Assembly (NCBI GenBank): GCA_964035575.1
Contig: OZ037844.1
Coordinates: 124,001 to 188,000, forward strand
DNA: 64,000 nucleotides
Reading direction: 5' to 3'
Source of the DNA: Rhynchopus sp. YZ270_cl-10
Taxonomy: Eukaryota; Euglenozoa; Diplonemea; Diplonemida; Diplonemidae
The number at the start of each line of letters is the position of its first letter. Positions within the stretch are counted from its first letter, which is position 1. The notes under the pieces are model-generated. The model was not told the DNA's origin, did no database searches, and was given only the letters and a program-made list of their open reading frames with translations. Of the stretch, positions 42,773-53,945 are shown piece by piece. Made by a program: the position numbers and the translations under genes.

Positions 42773-45700
42773 CTAGCGCCGTGCAAGTCTGTCGACAGCC
42801 TTCAGGATTTGATCATCAAACATGCCCTCCCAGGTCGAGATGAGTCGTTGCGTGGCTGTGTACTGCGCGCGGTCATGGACCACGGGTAGATGACGTGCCT
42901 GTTGTGTGGAGTATTAGAAGTTATGGTAATTCCTTGAAAGGAATATTTCCCATGGTATGTGGTGTTTAAGTACCGTAAGACATATAATTATATGGATCGT
43001 AAAAAAGTTCCAGTTTCCAACCGTTTCTCAAGGATGCGCTGTAAAAAAAACGAGTGATTCTCTGCGCGTATTTATGAAAAAAGCTCGTTGCATTCCCACT
43101 ATCGTTTCCGCTGCGCTCTCTATACTATATTCCACTCCATTTTGTTTTCTCATAGAATAAAAATCCCAAATCCTCCAAACGCATTAGTTGTGCTTGCATA
43201 CCCACGACGTGATCCTGGTCTCTGCCATCTGCAGGAAGGGGTTCTCCTCCACGGAAGCCTCCTTCAGCAAGGCATCAAGCAGGTACCAGCACGACAGCGA
43301 CACCTTGGCAGTGGCCGCGCGCTGCACACGACGCTCCCAGGCGGCAAGGATCTCGGGCGCCTGCTGCAGGCGTGAGAAGGCAGCCTTCGTGAGCTTCTCA
43401 ATGGCGGCACGCTTGATGCCGTCGCGCAGGTCCACCTCCATCATGTCGGCGTACCACTCCACAGCCTTTTCGTCCATAAAGGGACCAGCAGGGCGTGCCT
43501 CGCCGCTGCGTCCACTTCGAGCAGCGTCACGCTCACGATCGCGATCACGATCACGGTCACGGCGCTCGCGCGATGTGTCACGGTCACGGTCACGGTCACG
43601 GTGTTCACGTTCCCGAAGATCGCGAGAGTCACGTTCCCGATCACGAAGATCACGTTCACGCTCACGCGGGTCACGTTCCCGCTCACGAGGTTTGCGTTCA
43701 TTATGCGCCTGTGCCTGCGCCAGTCTGTCACGTGCCTCACGAAGCTCACGCTGTGCATCCCTGTGCAGAGGGTCCTCACGGGATCTTTCACGTATGTCAC
43801 GTGGTGGTGGTACCTGAGGTGATGTGAAAGGTGTGCAAGGTCACGTAAAGGTATACATAGGAGAATAGGAAAAACATGTACCGAACCCGAAGCCTCCATA
43901 CGACAAGCTTGATGGTGGGCTTGTTGCTGGTCGCACTTTTTTCATTCTCAAAAATGCCATTTATATCGACGCAAAAAGAAAATTGATACCTCCTCAGCAC
44001 GCTTTGCCCGTTCTGCCTCTTCGATCTTCTGCTGCTCTTCAGCTGCAGCGCGCTCTGCGAGATACTTCACCATGTCTGGGTTGAACTGCGTGTTTGGCGA
44101 CTCTGCTGGCCGGTCGACACGCCCTTCGTAGAGCTCGTCTACCCCAAAGCGGTACATAGCCATGAACGCAGGCATGAAGTCCGAGATGGCAAGGTGCACA
44201 TTCTGCACTGTGAGCTGCTGGCCGGTGTTCTTCTTCTCCTTCTCGACCATCCCCGCGTACGGGTACACTGCCAGGTAGGTTTGCACTGACTTGAACACAT
44301 CCATGAAGCTGGTGTGCCGCTTTTCCCATGGGTTCGCTGCGCTAGCAATGAGGACATTGCCTTGGTACATGCGTGTCACGCTGTGCACTGTGCCGAGCTC
44401 TCTCAGGTCTTTGATGTGTGTCTTGACGAGGACCTCGCGGATGGCGACTTTGCCGTTGACAGTTTCGATGTCGGGGTGCGCACGGAGCGACAGCAGCAAG
44501 GTCTCGAGGTGGATGAGGATGCGCATCAGGCGCTGCTTCTGGTTGTGCGCCGTCGCGTGCAGCGGGTTGCAGCCGTAGCACGCAGACATCTCGGCGTTGT
44601 GCGAATGCTTCCTGAGCAGCGTGCGCAGCGTCTCCCTCAGCGCATCGTCCTCAATGTAGATCGCACTCCGCGGCTCAGCAAAGTCGTCTCCCGTCGCCGC
44701 CAACCGCATCTGTTCAAGACGGATGCGTTTTCTCGCCTTTGTTTTGCTCTCCCCAGGGAGCCTCTCGATTTCGGGTCTCTTCCGCTTCTCACCCGGCTGC
44801 TCATCCAGCACTTCTGTCTCGGGTGTGCCTGTGGCGTCAATGGGCATGGTGGTGGGCGTGGTGGTAGGAGTGGTGGTGGTGGCGGTGGTGGTGGTGGTGT
44901 TCTCCACTGCCCGCGTCTGTGGCGGAGGTGGTGCCCGCTGCACAACGGTGTAGGCCTGTGGAAAGCGCTGTGCGGAGAGTATCTCTGCGACGCACTGCCA
45001 CAGCGTCCATGCAGGCGCTGCTGAGGTTTCTGCTGTGTCCTGCATCTTGTCGTCCGACAGAGAGACAGAGGTGCTCGCAGACAGCATCGTGCGCAGGGCA
45101 CCCCAAGCAGCATGCACCATGTGCAGATCTGCCGCCACCTCGTCAGGTGTCGCGTACGAAGTCGCCCGCGTCCGGACGTCCGCCAGCGTCTCCCTTTCAA
45201 ACAGGGAAACCACGCGCCGTGTTGCCGTGTCGTAGTACATTTCGTGTGGGAGCAGCACGCAGCGGTGCTGTGTGATGTACCCAAGACGGCCGTTGAGGAG
45301 GTGTGCTGTGGCCTTGCGGAAGTACTGCGAGCCTTCGCTACATTCCTGTGGGCAAATTGGGGGGTAAAAAAACAAAACAAAAACAACCCCTGATGATTTT
45401 GGTCAGACACATACCTTCGGGACTGCCATCAGCGTGCAGCCCTCTGCAGCGCCGCATCCCTCCCCGAAGAGCGCTGTTGCGGAGTCTGCCTCCAGCGCCA
45501 CCCATGGTGTGTCCAGACGCACACGCGCCGTCTGCATGATGTCCGCAAGGCGTGTCTGCAGCTCGTGGAAGAAGCGCGCACCACCTATGCCACCACCACC
45601 GCCACCCAGCGACGGGAGCACAAGGAACGTGGTCTCCAGCGCATCCTGCATGACACGACCGAGGGACACATACCGGTGCTGCTCAAGCACAAGGTTGGGC

Positions 45701-46224
45701 ACTGCACGCAGTGCGAGGAACTCCTCCGTAATCCTGGTCGAATCCCTCACCGACAGCCACATCCCCTCTACGGCAGTGGGATCCACATCCGCCTCCGGCA
45801 ACACCATACCCGACGGCCTGTCCAGACAGAGCCAACCTTCACGGTCGACCACTGCCCCGCACAGCGCCCCTTCTGCCCCCGCAGCAACTACGCCTGCCGC
45901 AGCTCGGATCAAATCCAGCACCTTCCCCGCAACACGCACTGTCACCAGGTCCTCTTGGTCCAAAAGCTCGACCGTCAGGCCTGTCGTCTCCATATCGCAC
46001 ACAGCCTCCACCCCCTTCAGCACGTCGTCCCGGAACGGTGCTGCTGCAACATCTGCGTCAACTGCATCTGCACTACCTGCTACCCGTACGAACAGTGTCG
46101 CTGAGACCTGTCCGAGGTAATAGGCATGGCGTTTGCCGGGAACTGGAGCAATGTGCTCTTTGTCTTTGAACAAAATGCCGCCCTCAATGAGCGCCATTTG
46201 GGTGGTTGGGGGGAGTCTGTACAT
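42773..46224 (-). CDS. CID-domain protein with RE/RD-rich linker
   Basis: Exons 46224..45415, 45345..43990, 43813..43202 and 42898..42773 join in phase 0 to 967 codons. Introns of 69, 176 and 303 bases have donors GTATGT, GTATCA and GTATGC and all end in AG. Residues 1-720 match no domain I know; they include a Thr-rich run near 445-465 and a nuclear-type basic patch (KTKARKRIRLEQMR). Residues 727-830 are Arg-Glu/Arg-Asp dipeptides like those of splicing factors. Residues 835-967 are a CTD-interacting domain: MDEKAVEWYADMM, LTKAAFSRLQQA, KVSLSCWYLLDALLKEA, then across the last intron ITSWARHL and LISTWEGMF. CID proteins bind phosphorylated RNA polymerase II tails. A C-terminal CID after a charged linker recalls U2SURP or CHERP, but no RRM or SURP module is visible. 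The start may be the second ATG (46197). Confidence 0.85.
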
Positions 46225-46290
46225 TGGATTGTGTTGAGGAGGGGAGGGGAGGGGAGGGGGAGGGGGAGGGGGAGGGGGAGGGGGGCAAAT
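46216..46290 (-). promoter_or_regulatory. CCCCT-repeat polypyrimidine tract and acceptor
   Basis: On the coding strand a run of CCCCTC units (46235..46283) is followed by ATGTACAG with the G at 46216, and 19 bases on by the ATG that starts MALIEGG (46197). If this AG is the trans-splice acceptor, the upstream ATG at 46224 is removed and translation starts at 46197. Confidence 0.5.
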
Positions 46291-46526
46291 TGCATTACAA
46301 AAAATTCGTTATAGTGGGATGCGGGGTACCTTTTGTTTTTTTTCCTGGATGTTTTGGTATTTTCTTTATTTCTTCGACAAAAAAAAATACCCTTTTTTTA
46401 GGGGGCGAAGGGAAGGGAGTTGTACGAAATATTTGGAAGTGTCCCAGGGATTGTACACAAACATCGTTTTTTTTTATTCTTCAAGAAAACTTGAAAGATG
46501 AAAATGTGCAGACGCACACATATCTA

Positions 46527-46738
46527 TTAAAAAAAGATCGGGTCTTTTGTTTGTGCGCTCAAAGCAGGGAAAACAAAAAGGTGAAAAAATGTGTTAAACT
46601 GAAGTACGGTTGTTGTGGTTAATTGAGTACTCAAAGAAAACAAGCAAACTTCTGTTTTTTTTTTCAATCCGTTTTGTTTGCCCTGCAGCGCTGCCTCCAA
46701 TCTTTTTAGAATTGACAACAAGTTGTTTTATCAAAAAA
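46527..46738. repeat. 205-bp dispersed element, copy 1
   Basis: Near-identical to 57363..57566 (GCTCAAAGC, GAAGTACGGTTGTTGTGG, CCCTGCAGCGCTGCCTCCAA). The second copy has a clean target duplication, so both are probably insertions of a short mobile element. No duplication is clear here. Confidence 0.7.
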
Positions 46739-46888
46739 AACTGTTTAACCGGGGGAGGAGACAGGGAGGTAACCCCAGGGTATTTCCGCCCCCACGTAGG
46801 AGGGGAAGTTTTCCAAGTTTTAAAAAAAAATTGAGAGAGTAAGGGTGAGTGGAGAGTATCGATCGGAGTTGAAGAGAAAAAGAGACAG

Positions 46889-46980
46889 TACCGTATTTGT
46901 ACAAATTATTGACCGAAAAAAAAGATCGAACTTTCGTGAAAAATCCTGAAAAGGTCGATAATTTTTATACGAATACGGTA
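46889..46980. mobile_element. 92-bp mariner-like MITE
   Basis: Ends TACCGTATTTGTA and TACGAATACGGTA (one mismatch), with TA at both tips and inner phrases shared with 24646..24751. It lies about 96 bases before a stem-loop repeat copy. In the other MITE the stem-loop repeat follows directly, so the two repeats may travel together. Confidence 0.7.
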
Positions 46981-48493
46981 TTCCAACCTATGCATTCAAA
47001 TTGATAGCATAGGTGTAGGGATCAAAAAAAATGTTCCCATCTTTTTCAAAAGAGAGAAAAAAACTGTTATGTATCGGATGATCCTAAGCCTCTCTGTACT
47101 TCGCTTGAAGGATTGACCCAGTTTGCCAATTGTTTAAAAAAAGGTGATTTTTAAACCAGGTATCACAGAATTTGTGTTTCATAAAAAACAAAAATCACAA
47201 CCTGAAGGCTCCGAAACGTGAAGAGCGAGTGTGAAGGAGGGAGAGGGGAGGGGGGTGACATACTTTGGTGTCCAGTATATTTTTTTTGTTTGAAAAAAGC
47301 ATTGCACGCGGGTGTGTATTCGCGAAGGTTGCAACCGCAGTGTGCATAAGAAAAAACTTGATGAAATGTGCCTCTCATCCATACACATCTTTTACTGAAG
47401 GAGGGAAATTCTTTTTTTTTTTTTTTAGGTGATATTTGGTTACGTTCGTTAAGTTGCCAAAAAAAGGGGAGAAAAGACAACACATGATCGTTCTTGGCAA
47501 CGTCTTATTTTTGTTTTTTTATTGGGGGAGACAACACAACCCAAAACCGTTTATCTTTTTTCTCCATTTTATTTTTTTCACAGTGCGCTCCCGAGAAAGG
47601 AGATCGGGACAGTTTTCTTTTCAGTAATTTTTTTGTTTTTTTGTTTTGTTTTTTAAATCGCATGGCCATTTTCTTGTTTTAGGTACATTCAAACAAATGG
47701 CGTGAAACATGGTTGAGGTATCGTTTACAAAGCGTCCTTCAACCCCTCGTGGACTCACTATGGTAGGATTATTTTAATACCAGGTATTAAAGATAACCCT
47801 AAAGCGAAAGGAGTAGAAGGAGACACAGAAAAATGGTGCTTTTAAAAAAAGAAAAAAGAAAAGAAAAGAAAACTGTCGTTTATTCGATGTGAAAGTGGTA
47901 AAAAAAAAAGAATAAATTGGTGATCCGGGGTCGATATTGACAGGTCGTTGACCGACTTCCGAAAAGCACCAATCATGGTATTGTGTGTGTAGGGGTGTTT
48001 TTTTGTTTCTCATTACTGTTTCTCTTTCAAAAGAAAAGGGGGATGGGGAATTTGAAAAATGCTTTTGAAAGAATGTAGGAGATAAAAAAATGTTGGGAGG
48101 TTGGGGGGGGGGTTTTTTACGGGGGGGGGGAAACAGATGTAAGCTCACAGTGTTTGCTTACTAGAAGGGGGGGTTAAAAAAAATGTGCAGGCTGGGACAA
48201 AAAAACCAACAGCCATCCATGAGGACCTAATATGCAGAAAATATCTGGTTGGTACACTCTCATTTTATGTATTTTTTTTTGTATTGTAACCCTGTCGTAT
48301 TAAATAAAAAAATAGTGCAAAAGATTAAAAGGAAGAATCTGCATGATTGGTTCTTCAGCTTTTTTTGCTTTTTGATTTTCCCTTTTTTTGATACACCTGA
48401 ACAGCATTTAAACCCAAAAACGAAAAACACATTTTACACATTTATATTAACCCCTTTTTTGCTTTTTTCGACCCAGCAATACAGAGATACAGC

Positions 48494-50112
48494 TTACAGG
48501 TGGAACAGCTTAACGTCCGATTTCTGTAAAGGGGGAAGTTTAAAAGTGTTACGTGTCTTTCTCATACCTTCATCGTGTCCGACACAGCCCCCGAACGGAT
48601 GGTGTCCAAGGCTGCCTCCATGTCGGTGTACGTGAAGCGGTCTCCCTCCAGTGCAGGGACGACCTTGCGCAGTGTCTTCATGATGCGTGCAGTGCCCTTG
48701 CCCTCCTTGACGTGCTTGTTGAACTCACGTCCCTGCGCGGCGCAGAGAAGCTCGATGGAGACGACGGACTCTGTGTTCTCAAGGATCTCACGCGCCTTGC
48801 GTGCTGCGTGCGTTCCCATGGAGACGTGGTCCTCCTGGTTTGCGGAGGTAGGGATCGTGTCGACGGAGGAGGGGTGCGCCAGCACCTTGTTCTCGGAGCA
48901 CAGTGCTGCGGAGGCGACCTGCGCAATCATGTATCCGGAGTGCAGCCCCGGGGAGGGTGCCAGGAAGCCGGGCATGTTGCTCAGGTCGGGGTTGACAAGC
49001 TGCTCGGTACGGCGCTCGGAGATGTTGGCGATGGTGCACAGCGCTGTGGAGAGGTAGTCCATGGTCATGGAGATGGGCATGCCGTGGAAGTGGCCTGCGG
49101 AGAGGATCTCCTTTGTGTCGGGGAAGAGGATCGGGTTGTCGGTCACAGAGTTGATCTCCGTGGCGAGGGTCTGCGCGACGTGGTTGAGTGCGTTCTTGAC
49201 CTGCCCGTGGACGATGGGGATGCAGCGCAGGGAGTAGGGGTCCTGCACACGGTCGCAGTCGCGGTGGGATGCAAGCACCTCAGAGTCCTTCAGCATCTCA
49301 CGCATGTTGTGCGAGGTGGCACGGTGTCCGCCGCAGCCCTTCAGAACCGCAAGGCGGTCGTCAAATGGCGTCAGCGTTCCCATGAGAGCCTCGATGGAGA
49401 GTGCGGCAACACCGTCCGCAGCAAGGACCAGGTTCTGTGCGCGGAGGGTCGTGACAATGGCAGTGCTCTTCATGATCTCAGTGCCGTTGATCAGAGCCAG
49501 CCCCTCCTTCGCGGTCAGCTCAATCGGCGTCTCTCCAATCTCCGCAAGCGCCTTCTTTGCGTCCATCAAGACGTACTTTCCGTCCTTCTTCAGATACGCC
49601 TGACCGTACCCCATGTACGCTGCCGCCATGTGGGACAGTGGTGCGAGATCTCCCGAGGCTCCGACGGAGCCCTTCTTCGGGATGAACGGGACAAAGTGCT
49701 TGTTGAACATGCGGACAAGGAACTCAACGAGCTCGAGACGCACACCAGAGTGTCCCTGGGTGAGCCCGTTGAGGCGGAGGATCTGCGTGATGCGCACCTC
49801 CTCAGCAGGCATCGGCTCACCCACACCGCAGCAGTGCGAGAGCACAAGGTTCGTCTGCAGGTCCGCAAGCTCGTGCTCCTTGATGGCGACGTTCTTCAGC
49901 TTGCCAAACCCAGTCGTCAACCCGTAGATGATGTTACCCTCCTTCACGTGGTAGTCCACCAGCGCACGTGCCTCCTGCACTCTCTTCTTGGCATTTGCGC
50001 TCAGCTCCAGCTTGCACGCATTCCCCCTGCTCACATCCTCAAACTCCTTCAAAGTCAGCGACTTCGTTCCGCTCAACTTAATGGTCGAGCTCAGAACACG
50101 GCTGGCCTTCAT
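48494..50112 (-). CDS. HAL: Histidine ammonia-lyase (histidase), two exons
   Basis: Exon 1 50112..48568 and exon 2 48523..48494 give 524 residues; the 44-base intron has donor GTATGA and ends TTTACAG. The last exon adds only KSDVKLFHL. If the intron is ignored, the protein ends one residue after the donor. The enzyme removes ammonia from L-histidine to make urocanate, the first step of histidine breakdown, in the cytosol. Ala152-Ser153-Gly154 (GSVGASGDLAPL) form the MIO cofactor. Tyr63 (YGLTTGFG) and His93 (LVLSHCCGVGE) match the known catalytic Tyr53 and His83 of the Pseudomonas enzyme with a constant offset of 10. ANQEDHVSMG is a histidase hallmark that separates it from phenylalanine ammonia-lyase. 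The start at MKASRVLSS is chosen because upstream codons in frame offer no ATG. No other hut genes are nearby. Confidence 0.95.
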
Positions 50113-50408
50113 TTTGGTAGGTTTTTTTTTGTCGGGTTGTTTTCTGTTGTGGTGGTTGTGTGGACGCTGGGTAGGTGATATTACAAACAAGAAAAAAAGG
50201 GGGGGTGCAAGTGCTTTTTTTTACCTCTTCTTGTGAGCGTTGTGTGAGGGATGTGGGGGGGGGATTGTTTATTTAACGATGGTTGGCTTGTGTGTTAGAA
50301 ATATTGCTTTTCTTCTTGATAACAGAAACACCGTGCTACCGTAATGATACAGCTGTTTTGAACTGCACAAAAAAGTACTGGGAAGGCCAAAAAAAAAAAC
50401 AAATAATT

Positions 50409-50516
50409 TGGTGTGGATCACCCAAACGGATTCTCCGTGGTTCCCCTGAAGGTGCTCCGCAAATCTTAATATAGCCCGAAACAGTTCTCCGTACCCCTGA
50501 ATCACACCATAATTGC
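50409..50516. mobile_element. Short GGTGTG-ended inverted-repeat element
   Basis: Left end TTGGTGTGGATCACCCAAAC, right end complement of ATGGTGTGATTCAG. Inside are CTCCG(T/A)GGTTCC-type words. The same ends and words define the larger element at 55276..55918, of which this looks like a deleted relative. Confidence 0.6.
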
Positions 50517-51649
50517 TATCGAAAAAAAAAACGGGGGGACCCACGCTCCTGGAACTCCTCCCTGTAGAAATAATCTACAACAGGCCCAGCACACTCTGCT
50601 CTTCTGGAGGTATTCAGTGAGGTGTGGGAAAAGTTTTTTAACGATGAACCTAAGCCTCGCTTCGCTTGGTCACCTTCTTAGAAAAAAGCAATACTGGCCA
50701 GGGTATCAGTATCATGGCATTCCACAACGTATGATACGTACACGGCATTTTCTTCTTTTATTTCCACTGTACTTTTGTGGTAGGATCAGACACTGACTAA
50801 CCGATAGTTCGTTTATTTTTGTTCTTTCGGCAGTCGCGAGACTGTGGTACACAACCTCGGCTTGTTTAAACGTGGTTGTGTTAGTGTAGACACGAGGATG
50901 CGATCCACGACACTTTTCTTGTATTTTATTGTGTACAGCGGGAATTGTTTGTTCCTGCCTTTCTGTAACAGGGAGAATAACGCAAAATTCATATTCTGAC
51001 TTTTTTGTTTCTGGTGACATCCACAGTTGTCAGGTCCAGAGCGGGGTGAGCAACTTGGATGAGAACAAAAAATGAGTCTGTCTCAATTGCACACCCCGTT
51101 TTTTTGCTCACCCAAATTGCTCACCCACCTGGACCTGAAAACTGCGTACAAATCAGAAATGACGCACAAATACAATCATCTGAGGGGAGATGGTGTCTGT
51201 TTTTTTTTTGAAGAATTCTCTTCTTTTGAAGCCGTTCGAAAAAAAAAGTTAAAATTTTAAAACAAAAAGCAAAAAAAAAGACGTGCACTGGCGAAAGGAA
51301 CAGCACCCACGACACAAAAAAAAAAAAGGAGAAATTTGAAAAAAATCAAAATGGTAAAAGCGCCCTGCTCTACCATTGGTGTGTGGGAAGGTGCACAGTA
51401 TCTCTCGACGACACGACGTATTCTGTTTAAAAAAAAATGCACACCAGAAGAGAAAGAAAGAAAAAGAGTAGAAACACAATCTGGTGTGCGTTCGTTCGAT
51501 TTTAAAATGTTTTTTTTTTTTTTTGAAAATAAATTTATTTAAAAAAAAAACAAAAGCGGGATAAAGGGGGTGGTATTACCGTGGTAAGTGGGTCGGTGGG
51601 AGGGAGACAGCACCTTTCAAAAAATAACACCTTTTTTTCTTGTTTTGAA

Positions 51650-51695
51650 AATTTCGTTGTATTTGTGTAGACACCCCAAGGATGAGCTCCACTAT
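51650..51695 (+). repeat. GTGTAGACACC dispersed repeat
   Basis: The best copy of a family of about 45 bases, with core GTGTAGACACC(C)NAGGATG then A(G/A)CTCCAC, preceded by GGTTGTATT(T/A). Other copies: 18261..18302, 42238..42290, 50868..50912, 56729..56766, and partial ones near 52327 and 56667. All copies are in the plus orientation. No function is known to me. Confidence 0.65.
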
Positions 51696-52115
51696 TTTTT
51701 TTCTCTTTGTTTTGTTTGGTGTATGGGGTGTGGTGTGGTGGGGGTGGACGACGCACTAGCCATGTCAGGTGATATTACTAGCAACATCACCTAGCGAAAA
51801 ATGTACGACAGGTGGGCACCTGTCATATTACAGGTACCACATGCCATTACTACAAAAAAGTACTCCACAGAATAACTAGAAATATTTACTACCAGTAATA
51901 CCATGGACTGTGACCAGTACGTCGGGGGCTGTGGGGCTGTGAGAGTTTCTGCCCACACTCTCTCTGAGGGTTTGTAAGGTGGTTTGTGGTCGTAAATACA
52001 TAAAACAAAAGGTGACTGTAGCACCACACTGTCCCTTTGAGCGGGATGCGGGTGATGCTTTTTTGCTCTACTTTATGATTTATCAAAGAAAGGTTGACAA
52101 AAAAAAAGGTTTATA

Positions 52116-52148
52116 AGATGAACCTAAGCCTATCTGAGCTTAGCCGCA
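52116..52148 (+). repeat. Stem-loop dispersed repeat (AAGC-N8-GCTT)
   Basis: This copy reads GATGAACCTAAGCC then TATCTGAGCTTAGCC and can form a CTAAGC/GCTTAG stem. Other copies lie at 4840, 24573, 24755, 47076, 50642, 52988, 53382, 56332 and 59084, all in the plus orientation, mostly after ATAAG or TTATAAG. The stem is kept in several variants while the loop changes, for example CTAAG-CCTGGA-CTTAG at 56342. Confidence 0.7.
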
Positions 52149-53809
52149 TTATAAAAAAAAACTACCGAAACAAATTGCAGACGTTTTAAAAACTAGATTA
52201 ACAATAAACCACGCGATCAAAAAAAAAAAAAGAACAAAAAATTGACAAATGACAAATGCAATAATGTTGACAAAAATGTAATAAAAGTTGAAAAACTTAA
52301 AAAAAAAATTAAAATGATAATTTGCTTAGTGTAGATGCCCATTCAGGCAGGCCTCACTAAAAAAGACTCTCAAGAGTTTTTTTAAAAAAGACAAAACAAT
52401 AATAAAAAAAAGGTAAGAGCAGGGGTGTTGAATGTATTGTGGAATACTAACAAAAGGACGCAATCACACGTTTTTTTTTTAGGGATTTGTTTCACATCAA
52501 ACACAAATGATGCACTGGTGAGAATTGTGAAGTTCCAGGGGAGGAATTGGTGGGGTTCTTTTCTTTTCCCATTTTTTTCCCCATTTTTTTCAGCGAGAAG
52601 AGGGAGGTGTGCATCAGATGGCACCTCTGCCTTCTCGCTCAAAATGGTTTTTAAAGTGACAAAAGAAAAAAATACTCGCCAATAAAGTGTTCAGTTCAAA
52701 GCTTTTCATTGCAGATAATTCATGGGGGGGTTCATCGAAGGTCAGTAGGTAATAATGATCTGTAGGTGTAAAGTGTAGCCACCGATTTCGGACTGTCTTC
52801 ACATAATTTAGACGGTGAAAATAAATGACTGATTTCTCTGTTGTGATAAGCCACAAGTCAAGTCATTTTACTTCAGCGTCAGATGCAGAAGTTCAAAAGA
52901 AGAACAAAACTACTCTCTTAAAAAGTAGCAACAAAGTGAAAATCGTTTCACGCAGTCGAAAAAAAAGAAATTTTAAAAGAGATTTATAAGCTGACCCTAA
53001 GCCTCTCTGTGCTTTGTCACCTTTTCAGTTACCTTTTTTTAGATCACCTTTGGTTTTTTTTGGCACTGTTTTTGTTTTGTTTTCAGAAGCACAATTTTTT
53101 TTTTAAAAAATGCGCTGATCCTCAACTCTCCTCCACTACATTCTGCAAGAAAAGACTAATGCAAGTTACCGTGTTTTTTTTATTGCGCATGCTAAGTCCT
53201 ATTACAATGCTGAAGAATTTATTTACCTTCCATAAATATTCAAAAAAAAAATGGTATTTCCAACAACAGACGGACTCACGCTTTTTTTTGACAAAAGAAA
53301 AATACGGTTTTATGTTCTGTTCACCCATTGAGGGGTGAAGGGGAGGGGGAAGAAAAAAATAGAGAGAGAGAAAGGCGGGGTTGATGACCAAGTCTCGCTT
53401 AGCGACCCCTTTTTTTTTTGCAGGTACTTTGTTCACAGAGAGAGGGTGTACCGCGTGTGCGGACCTCTTGCTGAAAAAAAAAAAACAAAATTTTCATATA
53501 CTTTCCATTCGCAGAGAAAGCAGAAAAAAGAAGAAACAAAACAAAGAAAACTTGAAAGCTGAATGTGCCGTTTCGACACAACATCTTTCCAGAAATATAC
53601 GAGATCGTTGTATGAAGTCAGGGGGGGTATGCCCCTATGTCAGAAAGAGGGAAGGAAAAAAAAAATCTTGAAAAAAATCAATGCATCACACGGATGCAAA
53701 TCAATCTCAAGGAGAGAGGGAAAAAAGGGCGAAGCTTTGTTTTGGTTCTGGCGTAGTGATCCTCAGAAAATATGAGCAAACTTTTTTTGTTATACCTACC
53801 CCAAGTAGG

Positions 53810-53945
53810 TACTATACACTTTACGAGGTAATCCCAAGCTTGTTTAGATCCTCCTGACATGGTATTTGACTGCGCGACTAGGGTTGGTCTGTCGACTCGC
53901 GACTAACATCACCAAACTCGGGTCTAAATCAGGTGGGAGGCCGTC
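53810..53945. repeat. 100-base paired repeat, copy 1 of 2
   Basis: 53810..53945 and 54760..54865 share CCAAGCTTGTT(T)AGATCC, CTGA(C/T)ATGGTATTTG and CACCAAACTCGGGTC(T/A)AAATCA, separated by a variable middle. They could be copies of a small RNA gene or a short element; I cannot name it. Confidence 0.55.

Larger units (their letters stand above)
46225..48493. other. AT-rich spacer with repeats
   Basis: It holds the CCCCT tract, a 205-bp repeat (46527..46738), a MITE (46889..46980), a stem-loop repeat (47076..47110) and, at 47936..47960, the phrase GACAGGTCGTTGACCGACTT also found at 53978..54060. No gene is supported. The homopolymer content is very high. Confidence 0.5.

Noticed and set aside
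43448-43899. Plus- and minus-strand frames in the CID linker
   Set aside because: They are shadows of the Arg-Asp/Arg-Glu codons; only the frame continuous with the CID and flanked by splice sites is retained.
46241-46284. GGGGAG run as a G-quadruplex promoter element
   Set aside because: It lies on the coding strand as a C/T tract just before an acceptor AG, so a splicing role explains it better; no direct evidence for a promoter.
50113-50190. Upstream extension of histidase by 26 residues
   Set aside because: The extension begins at a TTG, not an ATG, and has no similarity to histidases. MKASRVLSS at 50112 fits family length and start.
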